Source of the DNA: Natronococcus roseus
GTDB lineage: Archaea > Halobacteriota > Halobacteria > Halobacteriales > Natrialbaceae
Length of the DNA stretch: 64,000 nt
Direction: 5' to 3'
NCBI RefSeq assembly: GCF_043677095.1
Contig: NZ_JBHLJR010000001.1
Location: 620,001 to 684,000 of the forward strand
Shown: positions 32,916 through 42,061 of the stretch, in pieces
Position numbering within the stretch: position 1 is the first letter of the stretch
Layout: each line of letters begins with the position of its first letter
Notes under the pieces: model-generated
Seen by the model: the letters and a program-made list of their open reading frames with translations, nothing else
Told to the model about the DNA's origin: nothing
Database searches by the model: none
Program-made: the position numbers and the translations under genes

Positions 32916-35336
32916 TTACCGACCATCCGTCGCCCGAACGGTCCGAATCGCGGCGTCGTTCTCGGCGACGTCGTGGACCCGGACGACGTCGGCGCCGCGC
33001 TCGGCTGCCATCGTCGTGACCGCGACCGTCGGCGGGAGGCGATCCCCGGGCTCGCAGCTCACCCGATCGAACATCGACTTGCGGGAGTGGCCGACCATGA
33101 CCGGACAGCCGAGCGCCCGAAACTCGTCCAGTCGAGAAAGCAACTCGAAGCACTCCTCGGCGTTCTTTCCGAACCCGAACCCGGGATCGACGACGATTCG
33201 ATCGCGCTCGAGGCCGGCCCGTTCGGCCAGCAGGACCGTCTCCTGGAGATCGTAGACGACCTCCTCGACGACGTCGTCGTAGGCGACGTCCCGATCAGGA
33301 TCGACGGGCGTGTCCAGGCTATGCGTGACGACGAGGGTGGCGTCGTGCTCGGCGGCGACGAACCGCATCTCGGGGTCCTCGAGCCCGGAGACGTCGTTGA
33401 CGATCTCGGCGCCCGCCTCGAGGGCCGCGTCGGCGACGGCGGCCTTTCGCGTGTCGACCGAGACGGGAACCTCGAGGTCGGCGAGCGTCTCGGTCACGGG
33501 GACGACGCGGTCGATCTCCTCGGGGACCGGGACGGGGTCGGCGCCCGGCCGCGTCGACTCGCCGCCCACGTCGACGATGTCGGCGCCAGCCTCGGCCATC
33601 GCCTTCGCGCGAGCGACGGCGTCCTCAAGCGCGTCGTACTCGCCGCCGTCGTGGAAGCTGTCGGGGGTGATGTTCAGCACGCCCATGACGGCCGTCTCCC
33701 GATTCCACGGGAGTCGGCCATCGTCCTCGCGTCCGTCGCCATCGTCCTCGACGATTTCCCGGAGCTGACTCGAGACGTGAGCCAGCCCGAGTTCGTCGTC
33801 AGCGAGTTCGTCGATCAGCTCCCGAAACTGGGCGTTCGTCCCCGAGAGCACCGTCGTTACTCGACGAGTGGAGGTTTCGGTCGGCGAGAGCGTACAGCTC
33901 CCGCCGATCGCCTCAAACGTTCGGCTGATCCGCTCGGCCTGCGGATCACGGAGGTAGGTTTTGACCGTCCGGCCGACGGCCCGTTCGGCGGTCGTCGCTA
34001 CGGTCGATTCCTCGAGCCCCATCCCCTCGAGTACCGATCGGGCCTCGGGTTCCGTCTTCGTTCGCTTGGGAACCTGGAGGCGAGACCACCGATCGCGGGC
34101 CTCGGCGACCGCGTACAGCGAGCCGGCGACGAGCACGAGGTCGTCCTCGTCGGCCCGCGAGAGCGCGCGCTCGGTCGCCTCGAGGACCGATCCCGAGCGG
34201 TCGATCCGACCCGCCCGTCCCTCGAAGACATCGGCGAGAACCGAGAGCGACTCGGCTCGCGGGACGTTCGGCTGACAGAGAAAGACCGAGTCGGAGTCGG
34301 GAAGCGCCGCGACCATCCCCTCGTGGTCCTTCTCGGTCATCGCGCCGAAGACCAGGTGGAGCTCGTCGTACGCGTAGCGCTCGAGGAGATCCGCGAGCGT
34401 CTCACAGGCACCCGGGTTGTGCGCGCCGTCCAGCACCGCGATCGGCGACCTCGAGACGACCTCGAAGCGACCGGGCCAGTGAGCCTTGCGCAGCCCGCGT
34501 GCGATCGTGTCGGGGTCGACCGACGCGATCTGGTCGGCCAGCACCGCGGCGACGCCGGCGTTGGTCGCCTGATGAGTGCCGGGAAGCGGGAGGTTCGTCT
34601 CGACCGACCACTCCGGCGCCGTTATCGAAATCGCGCTCTCGACGGGCGAGTCGAGCCCGTGTTCGGTCGCGACCACGTCCGCAGCGTCGCCGCCGACCGA
34701 GATCGCGTCCGTCTCCGTCCGAATCGCCTCGAGGGCCGCCCCGTCGGCGCCGGTGACGAGCGGGGCGTCGGCAGGGGCGACCTGGGCCTTGTCGCGGGCG
34801 ATCTCCTCGATCGTCTCGCCGAGGAGATCGGTGTGCTCCAGGCTGACGCTGGTGACTGCGCTCGCGATCGGATCGACCGCGCTCGTCGCGTCGTAGCGCC
34901 CGCCGATCCCGACCTCGAGGACGGCGACGTCGACTGACTCGGCCGCGAAGTGCGAGAGCGCAAGCGCCGTGAGTACCTCGAAGTACGTCGGCGCGTCTCC
35001 CTCCTCCCGGAGCCGCTCGACCGCATCCTCGATCTCTGCGACGAACGAGCAGACGCGCTCCTTCGGGATCTTCCGGCCGTCGACGAGGATCCGCTCGCGT
35101 ACGTCGTCGAGGTCCGGCGAGGTGTAGAGCCCGACGTCGAGCCCGTCCTCGCGGAGTACTCGCTCGAGCATCCGCGCCGTGCTTCCCTTCCCGTTCGATC
35201 CCGCGATCTGGACGCAGCCGATCTCCTCGTGCGGTCGACCGAGCGCTGAGAGCAGCGTCGCGGTCGTCTCCGTTCCGAGCTTCGGTCGCCGCCGTTGCAG
35301 CGACTCGAGGGAGTCGACCGCCTCGTGGTACTCCAT
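32916..35336 (-). CDS. folCP: FolC-FolP fusion: folylpolyglutamate synthase and dihydropteroate synthase
   Basis: The 806-residue protein unites two folate enzymes. The N-terminal half (1-420) is a Mur-ligase type folylpolyglutamate synthase, with ATP loop IAGSNGKGSTARML near residue 45 and YTSPDLDDVRER near 72. The C-terminal part (about 551-806) is dihydropteroate synthase: MGVLNITPDSFHDGG, VDVGGESTRPGAD, VSVDTRKAAVA, VVDPGFGFGKN and VGHSRKSMF. A linker domain lies between. This fusion is a haloarchaeal trait. ATG 35336 is chosen over an in-frame start 28 codons earlier, which would overlap the divergent gene. Confidence 0.93.
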   Translation of the reverse strand: MEYHEAVDSLESLQRRRPKLGTETTATLLSALGRPHEEIGCVQIAGSNGKGSTARMLERVLREDGLDVGLYTSPDLDDVRERILVDGRKIPKERVCSFVAEIEDAVERLREEGDAPTYFEVLTALALSHFAAESVDVAVLEVGIGGRYDATSAVDPIASAVTSVSLEHTDLLGETIEEIARDKAQVAPADAPLVTGADGAALEAIRTETDAISVGGDAADVVATEHGLDSPVESAISITAPEWSVETNLPLPGTHQATNAGVAAVLADQIASVDPDTIARGLRKAHWPGRFEVVSRSPIAVLDGAHNPGACETLADLLERYAYDELHLVFGAMTEKDHEGMVAALPDSDSVFLCQPNVPRAESLSVLADVFEGRAGRIDRSGSVLEATERALSRADEDDLVLVAGSLYAVAEARDRWSRLQVPKRTKTEPEARSVLEGMGLEESTVATTAERAVGRTVKTYLRDPQAERISRTFEAIGGSCTLSPTETSTRRVTTVLSGTNAQFRELIDELADDELGLAHVSSQLREIVEDDGDGREDDGRLPWNRETAVMGVLNITPDSFHDGGEYDALEDAVARAKAMAEAGADIVDVGGESTRPGADPVPVPEEIDRVVPVTETLADLEVPVSVDTRKAAVADAALEAGAEIVNDVSGLEDPEMRFVAAEHDATLVVTHSLDTPVDPDRDVAYDDVVEEVVYDLQETVLLAERAGLERDRIVVDPGFGFGKNAEECFELLSRLDEFRALGCPVMVGHSRKSMFDRVSCEPGDRLPPTVAVTTMAAERGADVVRVHDVAENDAAIRTVRATDGR

Positions 35337-35418
35337 ACCAACCGTGGTGCCGGGCGCCCCTATGAAAGTACTGACACCGCCCCGCACGGTTATGGCGGCG
35401 TGCCCCGATACTCCCGGC

Positions 35419-36627
35419 ATGACACCGGACGCAACGGGGAGCCGTGCTGCCGCGGAACCCTACGTAACCGAGTTCGAGACGAGGGTACGGGCCGTCGACG
35501 GAACCGACGTCAGACTCGAGGAGACGTACTTCTACCCGGAAGGCGGCGGTCAGCCAGCCGACAGAGGAACGATCGGGAACGCCGAAGTGGTCGATGTCCA
35601 GACGCAGGACGGCGCGGTCGTCCACACGCTGGCGTCGGCTCCCGAGTTCGAGGCGGGCGAGACCGTCGTCGGCTCGATCGACGGGGTGTTTCGCACGTAC
35701 TGCATGCGGGCTCACACCGCCAGTCACCTGCTGTACGGCGCCGGCAGACGGCTGCTCGCGGACCACGGCTACGGCGGGTTCGACATCGGAACCGAGACGT
35801 GTCGGATCGATTTCGAGACGAGCGAGCCCGAGGCGATCGACGCCCTCTCGCTCGAACGACTGCTCGCCGAGGCCGTCTGGGATTCCCGGCAGGTCACCTG
35901 GCGAGAGATGGACGTCGAGCGAGCCAGGGCGGACGACGAGATCGTCTTCAACCTCACTCCCGAGGCCCAGCGGGCCGACACCGTCCGAATCGTCGAGATC
36001 GAGGACTGGGATATCGCGGCCTGCGGCGGCACCCACGTCCGGAACACGATCGAGATCGGTCCGATCGCGGTGCTCGATATCTCGAACCCCGGGGCCGACC
36101 TCGTTCGGGTCGAGTACGCGGTCGGCCCGGCCGCGATCCGGGCCGGGACCGACCGCACGCGAGCGACGAAGCGGGCCGCGCGAGCCCTCGAGACCGGCGT
36201 TTCGGAGCTGCCCGAGCGAGCGAGCGCCGTCGCCGAGCGCAACGCCGAGCTCGAGGCCGAACTCGACGAGCTTCGGGAACGAGTGCTCGAGAAACGACTC
36301 GAGACGCTCGGCGACGAAGCGGTAGCGCGGGACGGCCAGGAGTGGGTCGTCGGCGAACTCGACGTCGACGGCGTCGGCCCGAACGACGCGTCCGAACGGG
36401 CTCGGGAGAGCGCCGGGGAGATCGGCGACGTCGTCGTGCTGACGGGCGTCGACGGGAGCGCGTTCGTGGTGGCGGCGACGACGGGCGAGACGGACGCGAG
36501 CGGGATCGTCGAGGACGTCACCGCGGAGTTCGGCGGGGGCGGCGGCGGGGGCGAGACGCTCGCCCAGGGCGGCGGGCTCGAGGCCGCGCCAGCCGACGTC
36601 GTCGACTACCTCCGGCGAGAGCGCTGA
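35419..36627 (+). CDS. Alanyl-tRNA editing protein (AlaX-type) with DHHA1 domain
   Basis: The 402-residue protein has the second additional domain of AlaRS: EETYFYPEGGGQPADRGTIG near residue 35, RAHTASHLLYGAGRRL near 97 (HxxxH zinc ligands), then CGGTHVRNTIEIGPI near 203 (Cys and His ligands). A coiled coil (about 240-300) leads to a C-terminal DHHA1 domain (300-402) with a Gly-rich stretch. It removes Ser or Gly mischarged on tRNA-Ala. It is divergent from folCP with about 80 bases between starts. Confidence 0.9.
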   Translation: MTPDATGSRAAAEPYVTEFETRVRAVDGTDVRLEETYFYPEGGGQPADRGTIGNAEVVDVQTQDGAVVHTLASAPEFEAGETVVGSIDGVFRTYCMRAHTASHLLYGAGRRLLADHGYGGFDIGTETCRIDFETSEPEAIDALSLERLLAEAVWDSRQVTWREMDVERARADDEIVFNLTPEAQRADTVRIVEIEDWDIAACGGTHVRNTIEIGPIAVLDISNPGADLVRVEYAVGPAAIRAGTDRTRATKRAARALETGVSELPERASAVAERNAELEAELDELRERVLEKRLETLGDEAVARDGQEWVVGELDVDGVGPNDASERARESAGEIGDVVVLTGVDGSAFVVAATTGETDASGIVEDVTAEFGGGGGGGETLAQGGGLEAAPADVVDYLRRER

Positions 36628-36873
36628 GCGAACCGGCAGCGAGCGTTCCTCGGTCTATACTCACTCGGCCGATCTTCGATACCGCCTCGTCTCGAGCAGC
36701 CGGCTGGTCGACGAATCCAACCACATTCCCTCGGGGACCGAACAGGTCCTGTTTCGTGGTGTTTCGTCGCCTCGAGGAGCGGGGACCGCGTCGGAGGGCG
36801 TTCCGATCCGCGCGGACTCGCACCTGCGGCTCTCGAGGAGTCGAACGTCGACGAAAAGAACCGCGAGCGGGCG

Positions 36874-37254
36874 TTACTCGACCGTCGCGATCGCCTCGAC
36901 CTCGAGGGCCGCCCCCTTCGGGACCTCGCCGACCTCGAGGGCGCTCCGCGCCGGGGGTTCCTCGTCGAAGAACTCGCTGTAGGCCTCGTTGAACTCGTCG
37001 AAGTCGTCGATGTCGTTCAGGAAGACCGTCATCTTGAGGACGTCCGCCATGGAGGCGTCCTCGGCCTCGAGGATGGCTTCGACGTTCTCGAGACACCGTC
37101 GGGTCTGGTCGCCGACGGACTCGTCGTCCAGGAGCTCCCCGTCGGCGGTCATCGGTAGCTGACCGGCCGTAAACAGGACGTCGCCGTTGGTCGTCGCCTG
37201 GCTGTACGCGCCGACCGCCTCCGGTGCGTCGTCGGTGTGGATCGTTCGTTTCAC
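36874..37254 (-). CDS. RidA/YjgF/YER057c-family protein
   Basis: The 126-residue protein (GTG start) is a Rid family enzyme that hydrolyses reactive enamines or imines. The catalytic Arg is in PARSALEVGEVP near residue 105. Other signatures are AYSQATTNGDVLFTAGQLP near 17 and TVFLNDIDDFDEFNEAY near 75. It usually forms trimers in the cytoplasm. A gene-free stretch of about 245 bases lies before the upstream gene. Confidence 0.92.
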   Translation of the reverse strand: MKRTIHTDDAPEAVGAYSQATTNGDVLFTAGQLPMTADGELLDDESVGDQTRRCLENVEAILEAEDASMADVLKMTVFLNDIDDFDEFNEAYSEFFDEEPPARSALEVGEVPKGAALEVEAIATVE

Positions 37255-37374
37255 GCCCCGACATACTGGTCGGGGTGCCTTAAAATTCGGCGCCGGGTCC
37301 GCGAGCGCGGTGGGTCGCGGCGGGAGCGGCCGCCGCGACCAAAGTTACAAGCCGGGCCACTGGCTCCATCCGGT

Positions 37375-38349
37375 ATGGAACACGAGACCGTCTCGCACGC
37401 GGTGAGCGAGCGCTCGCTCGCTCGGCTCCCGTCGGGAACGGACGTCTCAGTGACCGTCCACCGCTACGAGGGCGGGCCCGGACCGACGGTGTACCTGCAG
37501 GCCGCACAGCACGGGATCGAGCTGAACGGAACCGCGGCGCTGCGCCGGCTCCACGAGCGGCTGCTCGAGGTCGAGCTGGCGGGGACCGTGATCGTCGTTC
37601 CGGTGGTCAACAGCCTCGCGTTCGATCACGGCTCCTACGTAACCCCGCAGGCGGTCGACGCGGTCAACCCGAACTTCAACAGGGTGTGGCCCGGAAACGA
37701 CGACGGCACGCTCCAGGAGCGAACGGTCGCCAGCCTCTGGGAATTGATCGAGGCCGCCGACGTCGTGATCGACCTCCACAGCGGCACCGCGGACATGCTC
37801 GAGCACGTCCGATTTCAAAACGGCGAGCACGACTCCCGACGGCTCGCGTCGGTGTTCGGCGCCGACTACCTCATGACCGACCCGAAGCCGGATCGCTCGC
37901 TCGAGGAGTACCGCGGAACGCTGCGAACGGCCGCGCGGCTGGCGGGGACGACGGTGATCGTCCCGGAGCTCTCGAACAGTCGGCAGGTCGACCTCGAGGC
38001 GGCCCGACGGGGTGCCGACGGTATCGAGAACGTCCTGGGCGAGCTCGGCATGCTCCGGACGGAGCCACTCGACCCTCCCTCGCAGACGGTGCTGTACGAC
38101 GACGGGGGGCGGGTCGGTGCCGACCGATCGGGACTGTTCGAACCCACACCGGACGTGGCGGTCGGCGACCACGTCGCCGAGGGGGACGGACTCGGGACAC
38201 TCTACTGTCCCGCCACGTTCGAACGGCGCCAGTCGGTCGTCGCCACCGCTTCCGGCGTGATCTACTCGCTGACCCGCGAGTCGGCGGTCACCGCCGGCGA
38301 GAAGCTGGCCGGAATCGCCGAACGATCCGAATCCGGTGCCGGCCGGTGA
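37375..38349 (+). CDS. Succinylglutamate desuccinylase/aspartoacylase-family zinc hydrolase
   Basis: The 324-residue protein has the M14-like zinc fold: LQAAQHGIELNGTAALRRL near residue 41 (His and Glu ligands), NPNFNRVWPGN near 99, VIDLHSGTADM near 132 (third His) and VIVPELSNSRQ near 195. A C-terminal beta domain (FEPTPDVAVGDHVAEGDGLG) resembles a biotinyl-like fold. Substrate unknown; N-acyl amino acids or N-acetyl ectoine-like compounds are typical. The ATG at 37375 is used. Confidence 0.88.
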   Translation: MEHETVSHAVSERSLARLPSGTDVSVTVHRYEGGPGPTVYLQAAQHGIELNGTAALRRLHERLLEVELAGTVIVVPVVNSLAFDHGSYVTPQAVDAVNPNFNRVWPGNDDGTLQERTVASLWELIEAADVVIDLHSGTADMLEHVRFQNGEHDSRRLASVFGADYLMTDPKPDRSLEEYRGTLRTAARLAGTTVIVPELSNSRQVDLEAARRGADGIENVLGELGMLRTEPLDPPSQTVLYDDGGRVGADRSGLFEPTPDVAVGDHVAEGDGLGTLYCPATFERRQSVVATASGVIYSLTRESAVTAGEKLAGIAERSESGAGR

Positions 38350-38436
38350 ATCAGTTCTCGCCATCGTACGGTCAACGCCGCTCGAGCGCCGAGCCGAGAG
38401 GAAAGGCACTTCCGCGGACGCCCCCTCTCGGGAGGT

Positions 38437-38949
38437 GTGAGCACCGAGGCTTCCCCCCGCGTCGAGGTCTATCCGGGTCGCGAGGTCGTCGTCGAGTTCG
38501 ACCCCGAGCTGACCTTCGAGTGCGTCGAGGACTGCACCTGGTGCTGCCAGCACGGCGTCTTGTTGTACGGCGACGACCTCCTCGAGCTCGCGAGGCGGGC
38601 GAACCTCGCCGAGACGACGACGGACTTCCGCGGCGAGAAGTTCGTCACCCGCGAGGAGAAAGGTCGCGACGACCACGTCGCCGACGACGGCTGTGCCTGT
38701 GCGTTCCTCCGGGAGGACGGCCTCTGTTCGCTGCACCTCGAGGAGGACTGGAAGCCGACCCGGTGTTCGGTGTTTCCGCTCGGCGTCTGGCGGGAGGACG
38801 GCGACCTCCACGTCGACATCCGCGAGTCGGCCCACGACCACTGCGAGGGGCTGAACGTCAGCGACCGGGTCGTGATCGACAACCTCGACGCCTTCCTGCC
38901 GGAGCTGCTGTGGGACCTCGAGAACCCCGATTCCGAGCGGGAGCTGTGA
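38437..38949 (+). CDS. YkgJ-family cysteine cluster protein
   Basis: The 170-residue protein (GTG start) contains Cys pairs DCTWCCQHG near residue 33, GCACAF near 86, GLCSLH near 94 and TRCSVFPLG near 106, the set typical of the YkgJ family, predicted to bind a zinc or Fe-S cluster. The role is unknown. It is followed about 60 bases later by aIF1A. Confidence 0.85.
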   Translation: MSTEASPRVEVYPGREVVVEFDPELTFECVEDCTWCCQHGVLLYGDDLLELARRANLAETTTDFRGEKFVTREEKGRDDHVADDGCACAFLREDGLCSLHLEEDWKPTRCSVFPLGVWREDGDLHVDIRESAHDHCEGLNVSDRVVIDNLDAFLPELLWDLENPDSEREL

Positions 38950-38982
38950 GATCGGGACCCACGGCACTGCGTCTCGCCAATC

Positions 38983-38990
38983 ATTTAAAC
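38983..38990 (+). promoter_or_regulatory. TATA-like box of the aIF1A gene
   Basis: The sequence atttaaac is centred 27 bases upstream of the GTG start at 39013. This is the exact spacing for a leaderless haloarchaeal transcript. Confidence 0.5.
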
Positions 38991-39012
38991 GTATGGCCGT
39001 CGTAGATAGCCT

Positions 39013-39297
39013 GTGTCAGAAAACTCCGGGCGACGGAACCTCCGTATGCCCAACGACGATGAAGTATTCGCCGTTGTGACCGAACACCTCGGGGGCAACC
39101 ACGTCCAGCTCCAGTGTGCCGACGGCGAGGAACGGCTCGGCCGCATTCCGGGACGAATGAAGTACCGAACCTGGATCGAGCAAGACGATATCGTCGTCGC
39201 CGAACCCTGGGACTGGCAGGACGAGAAGGCGACCATCGAGTGGCGCTACACCAGCCAGGACGCCGACCAGCTTCGCCGCGAAGGTCACATCGACTGA
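39013..39297 (+). CDS. eif1a: Translation initiation factor aIF1A
   Basis: The 94-residue protein is the archaeal homologue of bacterial IF1. It has an OB fold: MPNDDEVFAVVTEHLGGNHV near 12, RIPGRMKYRTWI near 43, DIVVAEPWDWQDEKATIEWR near 58. It starts at GTG 39013, and a TATA box at the right distance supports that. Compared with other haloarchaeal copies it is a normal length. A second copy often exists elsewhere. Confidence 0.95.
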   Translation: MSENSGRRNLRMPNDDEVFAVVTEHLGGNHVQLQCADGEERLGRIPGRMKYRTWIEQDDIVVAEPWDWQDEKATIEWRYTSQDADQLRREGHID

Positions 39298-39434
39298 AAT
39301 TTTCATCGCGGAGTTCCCTCCCGCCTCCCAGTGGCGTCGCCGCACCCCTCGCCACCGGGGCTCGAGCGGTAGCTCCGCCTTGGCTTGCATGCGCAATACG
39401 AACGGTTGTGGGGTTTAATCACAGCAGACCGTGT

Positions 39435-39734
39435 ATGTATATTAGGGACGGGAGCGCGAGGGCGACGTTCGACGAGTACAGCGAGGGCGACGTCGAGTAC
39501 GTCGGCTCGACGACGGAGGGAACGCCGATGTTTTTCGACACGGCGAGTCGATCCGTCTTCAAGGGCGAGTACGACGACAAGGAGACGGTCGTCGGCCGTC
39601 CTGAAACCGAGCGGGAACTCGAGGACCGGGCGTCGATCGGCGAGGCGATCGAGACGCTGGGCGACGAGTTCGGCTGGGAGTCGTTGTCGACGTTCGGCCG
39701 GGAACACGCCCGAGACGTAGAGAACGACGAGTAG
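39435..39734 (+). CDS. Conserved haloarchaeal hypothetical protein
   Basis: The 99-residue reading starts MYIRDGSARATFDEYS (ATG 39435). It has a beta-rich start (TPMFFDTASRSVFKGEY near 30) and an acidic helical end. Codon bias indicates a real gene. I do not recognise the family. It is immediately followed by the convergent SDR gene. Confidence 0.6.
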   Translation: MYIRDGSARATFDEYSEGDVEYVGSTTEGTPMFFDTASRSVFKGEYDDKETVVGRPETERELEDRASIGEAIETLGDEFGWESLSTFGREHARDVENDE

Positions 39735-40433
39735 CTACCGCGTCGCCTGTTTCCACTCCCGAAGACCGAGAACGGACCCGTCGAGATCGTCGGCCGGTGC
39801 GTCGGTCGCACCCCAGACGAACATCCCCGCGACGTCGTCGGGATCCCGACCGCTTCCGCCCGAGAGCTGGGTCCCAACCTGCCCCGGGTCGAGACAGCCC
39901 ACGACGGAGTCCGTGTCGGCCGCGAACCCGCGTGCGACGGCCTCCGCCGTCGCCTTCGAGATCGCGTACGAGCCGTACCCCCGTTTGCCTTTCCGCGCGA
40001 CCGCCCCAGTGGGTACGAGCACCCGCGCTCCCTCGTTGAGGTGCGGGAGTGCCTCGCGAATCGTCGCGAACACGCCCCGACCGTTGCTCCGCCAGTGGTC
40101 GTCGAACGCCGCGTACGACTCCCGATCGGTCGGCGTCGCGCCGGCCTCGCCGTGGTAGACGCCGGCCGCGGCGACGACGACGTCGATCCCGCCGTTCGAT
40201 CCGGCCCTCGAGGCCGTCTCCACGAGCCGTTCGACGTCGAACTCGTCGCGGACGTCAGTTCGGACGCCCGCCGCCGTCGCTCCGCTCTCCTCGAGGGCGC
40301 CGACGGTTTCCTCGACCGCGTCGCCGTCTCGAGCGCCGACGACCACGGTCGCACCCTCGGCTGCAAACGCGTCGGCGACGGCCCGTCCGATCCCGCGCGT
40401 GCCACCGGTCACGAGAACTGTCAGTTCGTCCAT
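39735..40433 (-). CDS. Short-chain dehydrogenase/reductase
   Basis: The 232-residue protein has the SDR fold: VTGGTRGIGRAVADAF (residues 8-23) for NAD(P), VVVAAAGVYHGEAG near 85, and the catalytic Ser-Tyr-Lys as VPTGAV (Thr rather than Ser may occupy the first site), YGSYAISKA (Tyr153-Lys157). Substrate is unknown. It is divergent from crtD with about 110 bases between starts, so a carotenoid-related role is possible but not shown. Confidence 0.85.
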   Translation of the reverse strand: MDELTVLVTGGTRGIGRAVADAFAAEGATVVVGARDGDAVEETVGALEESGATAAGVRTDVRDEFDVERLVETASRAGSNGGIDVVVAAAGVYHGEAGATPTDRESYAAFDDHWRSNGRGVFATIREALPHLNEGARVLVPTGAVARKGKRGYGSYAISKATAEAVARGFAADTDSVVGCLDPGQVGTQLSGGSGRDPDDVAGMFVWGATDAPADDLDGSVLGLREWKQATR

Positions 40434-40542
40434 GGCTGGCGTAGGGAGCGCGGCTACAGGAACCCATCGACGCCGCCCTCGAGTCCGGAAATCCGAACAG
40501 GGATGACGTACGTTTATACTCGGGCCGACGTTCAGGGAACGT

Positions 40543-42024
40543 ATGCAATCGCTTGACGGAGAGTCGGTCGTCGTGATCGGCGCCGGGGTCGGCGGGCTCT
40601 CGACGGCCTGCTATCTGGCCGATGCGGGCGCCGACGTGCGGGTCATCGAGAAGAACGAACAGCTCGGTGGCCGCGCGAGCCGGCTCGAGCGAGACGGGTT
40701 CCGGTTCGACATGGGTCCCTCGTGGTACCTGATGCCCGACGTCTTCGAACGCTTCTTCGATCACTTCGACCGAACGCCGACCGACTACTACGGGCTAACC
40801 CATCTCGACCCCCACTACCGGATCTTCTTCAAGGACGGGGACAAGGTTGACGTGACGCCCGACCTCGAGCGCACCAAGCGGATCTTCGACTCCTACGAGG
40901 ACGGCGCCGGCGATGCCCTCGAGCGCTACCTCGAGAAGTCCCGAGAGAACTACGAGGTTGGGATGGAGCACTTCGTCTACGAGGACCGCTCGAAGCTCCG
41001 GGACTACCTGGATCTCGACGTCGCCAGACAGGCTCGGGGGCTCTCGCTTCTGGGGTCGATGCAGGGTCACGTCGAGGACTACTTCGACCACCCCAAACTG
41101 CAACAGATCATGCAGTACACGCTGGTCTTCCTCGGTGGATCGCCGAAGAACACGCCCGCGCTGTACAACCTGATGAGCCACGTCGATTTCAACCTCGGCG
41201 TCTGGTACCCCGAGGACGGGGTCGGCGGCGTTATCGACGGGATCGCCGAGATGGGCCGAGAGCTGGGCGTCGAGTACGAGACGAATCGCCCCGCGACCGG
41301 GATCAAAGGGCGAGAGGGGGCCTTCCTCGTCGAGACCCCGGAGGGACCGCTGCGGCCGGATCTGGTCGTCAGCAACGCCGACTACCACCACACCGACCAG
41401 GAGCTGCTCCCGGCCGAGCGCCAGGGGTACGATGCCGACTACTGGGAGTCGCGCACGTACGCCCCCTCCGCGTTCCTGTTGTACCTGGGCGTCGAGGGCG
41501 ACGTCGACGAGCTGGCCCACCACACCCTCGTCCTTCCGACCGACTGGGAGGAACACTTCGAGCAGATCTTCGAGGACCCAGCCTGGCCGGACGATCCCGC
41601 CTACTACTGCTGTGTCCCTTCCGAGACCGACGACGGCGTCGCTCCCGACGGCCACAGCGCCCTGTTCGTGCTCGTCCCGATCGCGCCCGGACTCGAGGAC
41701 ACTCCCGAACAGCGGGAGCAGTACCGGGAGCTGGTCCTCGACGACCTCGCCGACCACACCGGCACCGACCTCCGGGACCGGATCGTCCTCGAGGAACGGT
41801 TCTGTATCGAGGACTTCGCGAACCGGTACAACAGCTACAACGGGACGGCGCTGGGTCTCGCCCACACGCTCCGCCAGACCGCCCTCTTCAGGCCGCCCCA
41901 TCGGGCCAAGCGAGTCGACGGCCTCTACATGGTCGGCGGGGATACGACCCCGGGAATCGGCGTCCCGATGTGTCTCATCAGCGGCGAACTGACCGCCGAG
42001 GCGGTCCTCGAGGACCACGGGTGA
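40543..42024 (+). CDS. crtD: Carotenoid 3,4-desaturase CrtD
   Basis: The 493-residue flavoprotein is a phytoene-desaturase-type enzyme. The FAD-binding motif is VVIGAGVGGLSTACYL at residue 9, followed by ENEQLGGRASRLERDG near 37, and the C-terminal FAD signature GLYMVGGDTTPGIGVPMCLI near 464. In haloarchaea this gene followed by lyeJ and cruF makes bacterioruberin, where CrtD introduces the 3,4 double bonds. The neighbouring order crtD-lyeJ-cruF is here exactly, which favours CrtD over CrtI. Confidence 0.9.
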   Translation: MQSLDGESVVVIGAGVGGLSTACYLADAGADVRVIEKNEQLGGRASRLERDGFRFDMGPSWYLMPDVFERFFDHFDRTPTDYYGLTHLDPHYRIFFKDGDKVDVTPDLERTKRIFDSYEDGAGDALERYLEKSRENYEVGMEHFVYEDRSKLRDYLDLDVARQARGLSLLGSMQGHVEDYFDHPKLQQIMQYTLVFLGGSPKNTPALYNLMSHVDFNLGVWYPEDGVGGVIDGIAEMGRELGVEYETNRPATGIKGREGAFLVETPEGPLRPDLVVSNADYHHTDQELLPAERQGYDADYWESRTYAPSAFLLYLGVEGDVDELAHHTLVLPTDWEEHFEQIFEDPAWPDDPAYYCCVPSETDDGVAPDGHSALFVLVPIAPGLEDTPEQREQYRELVLDDLADHTGTDLRDRIVLEERFCIEDFANRYNSYNGTALGLAHTLRQTALFRPPHRAKRVDGLYMVGGDTTPGIGVPMCLISGELTAEAVLEDHG

Positions 42025-42061
42025 GCCGGATGCGAGACGTCGCAGGGAGGACGCCGCAGTG

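Noticed and set aside
32973..34937. A 654-codon frame on the plus strand opposite folCP
   Set aside because: It is a GC-rich antisense shadow. The minus strand encodes clear folate-enzyme motifs, and the plus frame has no recognisable domain and Arg/Asp-heavy composition.
36628..36873. Gene-free stretch between the alanyl-tRNA editing gene and ridA
   Set aside because: Checked for a small gene on both strands; no frame with coding bias or motif was found.
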